This document shows, piece by piece, positions 61,772 through 64,000 of a stretch of DNA of 64,000 nucleotides; position 1 is the stretch's first letter; every line of letters starts with the position of its first letter. Location of the stretch: positions 868,001-932,000 of the forward strand of contig CAWBKW010000002.1 in the NCBI GenBank assembly GCA_963789515.1, in the 5' to 3' direction. Origin of the DNA: JBAXEO01 sp963789515 (GTDB taxonomy: Bacteria; Actinomycetota; Coriobacteriia; Anaerosomatales; JAAXUF01). Made by a program: the position numbers and the translations under genes. The notes under the pieces are model-generated. The model searched no databases. It was not told the DNA's origin and worked only from the letters and a program-made list of their open reading frames with translations.

Positions 61772-62354
61772 CTACTCGGCAGCCTCGGCGTCAGCGACCT
61801 CTTCGGCAGCCTCTTCCGCGACCTCGGCTTCGACGACGGCCTCTTCGGCCACGTCGGCTTCGACGGCCTCTTCGACGACTTCCGTCTCGACGACCTCTTC
61901 GACGACCTCTTCGCTGCAGCCTCTTCGACGACCTCTGTTCGGCCTCCTCAGCTGCGGCCTCTTTGGCAGCGGCCTTCTCGGCAGCCGCGGCCTCCGCGGC
62001 GGCCTTCTTCGCGGCTTCAGCGTCGGCAGCGGCCTTCTCGGCAGCCGCCGCGTCGGCGGCGACCTTGGCGACAGCCTTCTTGGACTGCTTGGTCTCCTCG
62101 GCAGGTATCTCCTTCTCGCCGCGGGCGATGGCGATGATCTTGCCGGCAGCCTCGGTGGGCTGTGCCCCCTTCGCGATCCAGGCGTCGACCTTCTCGAGGT
62201 CGATCTCGACAAACGACGGGGTCACGCGAGGATTGTAGCGGCCCACGATCTCGATGAATCGGCCGTCACGGCGCGCGCGCCCGTCAGCAACAACAACACG
62301 GTAGTACGGCGCCTTCTTGGCACCGTGGCGCGCCAGACGAATCTTGACTGCCAA
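61772..62354 (-). CDS. rpsP: 30S ribosomal protein S16 with a long Ala/Glu tail (frameshift near the end)
   Basis: AVKIRLARHGAKKAPYYRVV and RYNPRVTPSFVEIDLEKVDA identify S16; the core ends near residue 80. The start is a TTG at 62354 because GGAGGT lies seven bases ahead. A low-complexity extension of about 110 residues follows (KKAAAEAAAAEKAAAKEAAA, then after a frameshift near 61930 VVEEVVETEVVEEAVEADVA). S16 proteins usually have under 100 residues, so the tail doubles the length. The frameshift lies in repetitive DNA. Confidence 0.93.
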
Positions 62355-62421
62355 CAGGTTCACCTCCGGTCAAGGCGGCCGCCGGTGCGGCCGCACTACA
62401 AAGCAAGCAAAGCGGTTGCAT

Positions 62422-62450
62422 ATTCTACGACAGTAGTCGGGTCGGGTCAA
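62422..62450 (-). promoter_or_regulatory. Sigma-70-type promoter of the rpsP operon
   Basis: Minus strand TTGACC, 17-bp spacer, TAGAAT, 68 bp before rpsP. One of the best matches in the window. Confidence 0.8.
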
Positions 62451-62511
62451 AGACACGCCTCCGGGCGTCGCGCGCCCACTTCAACCCCATCACACCCGAA
62501 CACCTCGGAAC

Positions 62512-63852
62512 TCAGAACCCGCCGGGCATCCCGGGCATCCGCATACGCCGCTTGCCCTTCCCCGTCTGCCCCTGGAACTGCTTCATGAGCTTCCTGGTCT
62601 CGGCGAACTGCTTCAGCAGCTGGTTCACGTCGTAGACCTGCACTCCGGCCCCGCGAGCGATGCGCTCGCGCCGCGAGCCGTTGATGATCTTGGGCTGCGC
62701 ACGCTCCTGAGACGACATCGAGAAGATGATCGCCTCGATCTTGTCCAGAGCGCCCTCGTCGACATCGCCCTCGGCTCCTTTGAGCTTACCCATGCCGGGA
62801 AGCGACTTCAGGATGCTCCCGAGCCCGCCCATCTTGCGCACTTGGACGATCTGGGAGAGGAAATCGTCGAACGTGAAGTCCGCACGCTTCATGCGCTCCG
62901 CGGTCTCGGCGTCCATCTCGGCCGCGCCGACCTCCTGCGCCTTCTCGATGAGGCTGACGACGTCGCCCATGCCGAGGATCCGCTTGGCCATCCGGTCCGG
63001 GTAGAACAGCTCGAGCGCGTCGGGCTTCTCGCCGAAGCTGGCGAACTTGATCGGCTTGCCGGTGACCTGACGGATCGAGAGCGCCGCCCCACCTCGCGCG
63101 TCACCGTCGAGCTTGCTCATGATGACGCCGTCGAAGTTGACCTTCTCGGCGAAGGCTGCTGCGACGTTGACGGCGTCCTGGCCCGTCATGGCGTCGACGA
63201 CCATGAGTATCTGGTCGGGTTTGACCGCGTCACGGATCGCCGCCGCTTCTGACATCATCTCCTCGTCGACGTGAAGCCGCCCGGCCGTGTCGACGATCAC
63301 GAAGTCACGCAGCGTGTCGACGGCGTGGCGCACGCCGGCCTTGGCAATGGCGACCACGTCGGTGCCCTCGCCTCGGTACACGGGAATGTCGAGTTCCTTG
63401 CCGAGCGACTCCAGCTGGTCGATGGCCGCGGGGCGGTAGACGTCGCAGGCGACCATCAGCGGGCGCTTGCCCTGCTTGCGCATCAGATTGGCGAGCTTGG
63501 CCGTCGCCGTGGTCTTGCCTGAGCCCTGAAGGCCGACCAGCATGACGACGTTGGGAATCCGTCCTGACAGCACCAACTGGGAGCCCGCGCCGCCCAGAAG
63601 GTCCGTCAGCTCGTCCAGGACTATCTTGATGACCTGCTGGCCGGGTGTGAGTGACTTCATCACATCCGAGCCAACGGCACGTTCTCGGACTTTGGCCACG
63701 AACTCCTTGACGACCTTGTAGTTCACGTCGGCTTCGAGGAGCGCCATCCTGATCTCGCGCATGGCGGCGTCGACATCGGCCTCGGTGAGCAGGCCCTTCC
63801 CCGTCAATCCCGAGAAGATCGCCTGAAGCCTGTCGGAGAGGTTCTGAAACAT
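62512..63852 (-). CDS. ffh: Signal recognition particle protein Ffh
   Basis: About 446 residues. N domain MFQNLSDRLQAIFSGLTGKG; G domain VMLVGLQGSGKTTATAKLAN (G1), DVYRPAAIDQLESLGKELDI, FVIVDTAGRLHVDEEMMSEA and SKLDGDARGGAALSIRQVTG; M domain RRERIARGAGVQVYDVNQLL with a methionine-rich end. It delivers signal-peptide-bearing chains to the membrane with FtsY. An ATG two codons upstream is an alternative start. Confidence 0.96.
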   Translation of the reverse strand: MFQNLSDRLQAIFSGLTGKGLLTEADVDAAMREIRMALLEADVNYKVVKEFVAKVRERAVGSDVMKSLTPGQQVIKIVLDELTDLLGGAGSQLVLSGRIPNVVMLVGLQGSGKTTATAKLANLMRKQGKRPLMVACDVYRPAAIDQLESLGKELDIPVYRGEGTDVVAIAKAGVRHAVDTLRDFVIVDTAGRLHVDEEMMSEAAAIRDAVKPDQILMVVDAMTGQDAVNVAAAFAEKVNFDGVIMSKLDGDARGGAALSIRQVTGKPIKFASFGEKPDALELFYPDRMAKRILGMGDVVSLIEKAQEVGAAEMDAETAERMKRADFTFDDFLSQIVQVRKMGGLGSILKSLPGMGKLKGAEGDVDEGALDKIEAIIFSMSSQERAQPKIINGSRRERIARGAGVQVYDVNQLLKQFAETRKLMKQFQGQTGKGKRRMRMPGMPGGF

Positions 63853-63895
63853 GTGCATCGGACCTTTCGGAATCAGTGGATGCCGCGTGGGCACC

Positions 63896-63925
63896 ACGGT
63901 AGACAGCCTTGTCACGTAGCGTCAA
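63896..63925 (-). promoter_or_regulatory. Possible ffh promoter
   Basis: Minus strand TTGACG with an 18-bp spacer to TACCGT; the -10 match is weak. Confidence 0.35.
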
Positions 63926-64000
63926 ATGCACTCAGCGCACGATACGCGCTCGCTGGAAGGGCGCAAACACCGCGACCACGATCCCCTTGACGCCGCTCAC

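Noticed and set aside
63932..64000. Short open frame at the right edge (SGVKGIVVAVFAPFQRARIVR)
   Set aside because: It may be the end of a gene upstream of ffh, but only about 22 codons are visible and nothing is recognisable.

Overview
The window is high-GC DNA. Its right 40 kb carry housekeeping genes in an order typical of Actinobacteria (ffh-rpsP-khpA-rimM-trmD, lepB, rplS, rnhB-yraN-comM-dprA-trmFO-xerC, a WhiG/FliA-type sigma factor, rpsB-tsf-pyrH-frr-uppS-cdsA-dxr-rseP-ispG, proS, rimP-nusA-ylxR-infB-rbfA-nrnA-truB-ribF, rpsO-pnp). TrmFO, absent from most streptomycete-type actinobacteria, together with this order suggests a deep actinobacterial lineage such as Coriobacteriia or an OPB41/Anaerosomatales-like relative. 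The lineage is an inference from gene content only.

Region 1 (1 to about 24.3 kb) is a chromosomal integron cassette array. About 26 full-length attC sites and five degraded ones, roughly 70-99 bp each, separate short genes that almost all read on the minus strand. The outer boxes follow RYYYAAC...GTTRRRY. The inner arms pair with one extra base on the right arm, which fixes cassette polarity as minus and places attI at the right end, near 24.3 kb. Cargo includes arr (rifampicin ADP-ribosyltransferase), an AAC(3)-I-type aminoglycoside acetyltransferase, several GNATs, a CPBP protease, PhzF, a condensation-type acyltransferase, DUF1254, lipoproteins, glycine-zipper peptides and many small membrane proteins. 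Cassette starts usually have a strong purine-rich ribosome binding site, and several stop codons lie inside the attC.

Region 2 (24.3-27.4 kb) holds the integron platform. An integrase gene with the IntI-specific insertion reads in the same direction as the cassettes, with its 3' end toward the array (an inverted platform). A bacteriohemerythrin gene lies between integrase and array. Next come a secreted repeat protein with an unusual C-terminal SPW/membrane/basic tail and a DUF2277 gene. A second secreted protein at 51.3-52.2 kb has nearly the same tail.

Region 3 (27.6-64 kb) is the core translation, RNA-processing, isoprenoid and cell-envelope block, transcribed leftward with many stop/start overlaps and recognisable sigma-70-type promoters. 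Between about 28.8 and 46 kb many essential genes (pnp, truB, nrnA, rbfA, infB, ylxR, nusA, rimP, proS, ispG, dxr) are broken by frameshifts. Nearly all of those resolved are single extra bases, so they look like residual sequencing insertions rather than gene decay. Products are annotated as full genes with this caveat.
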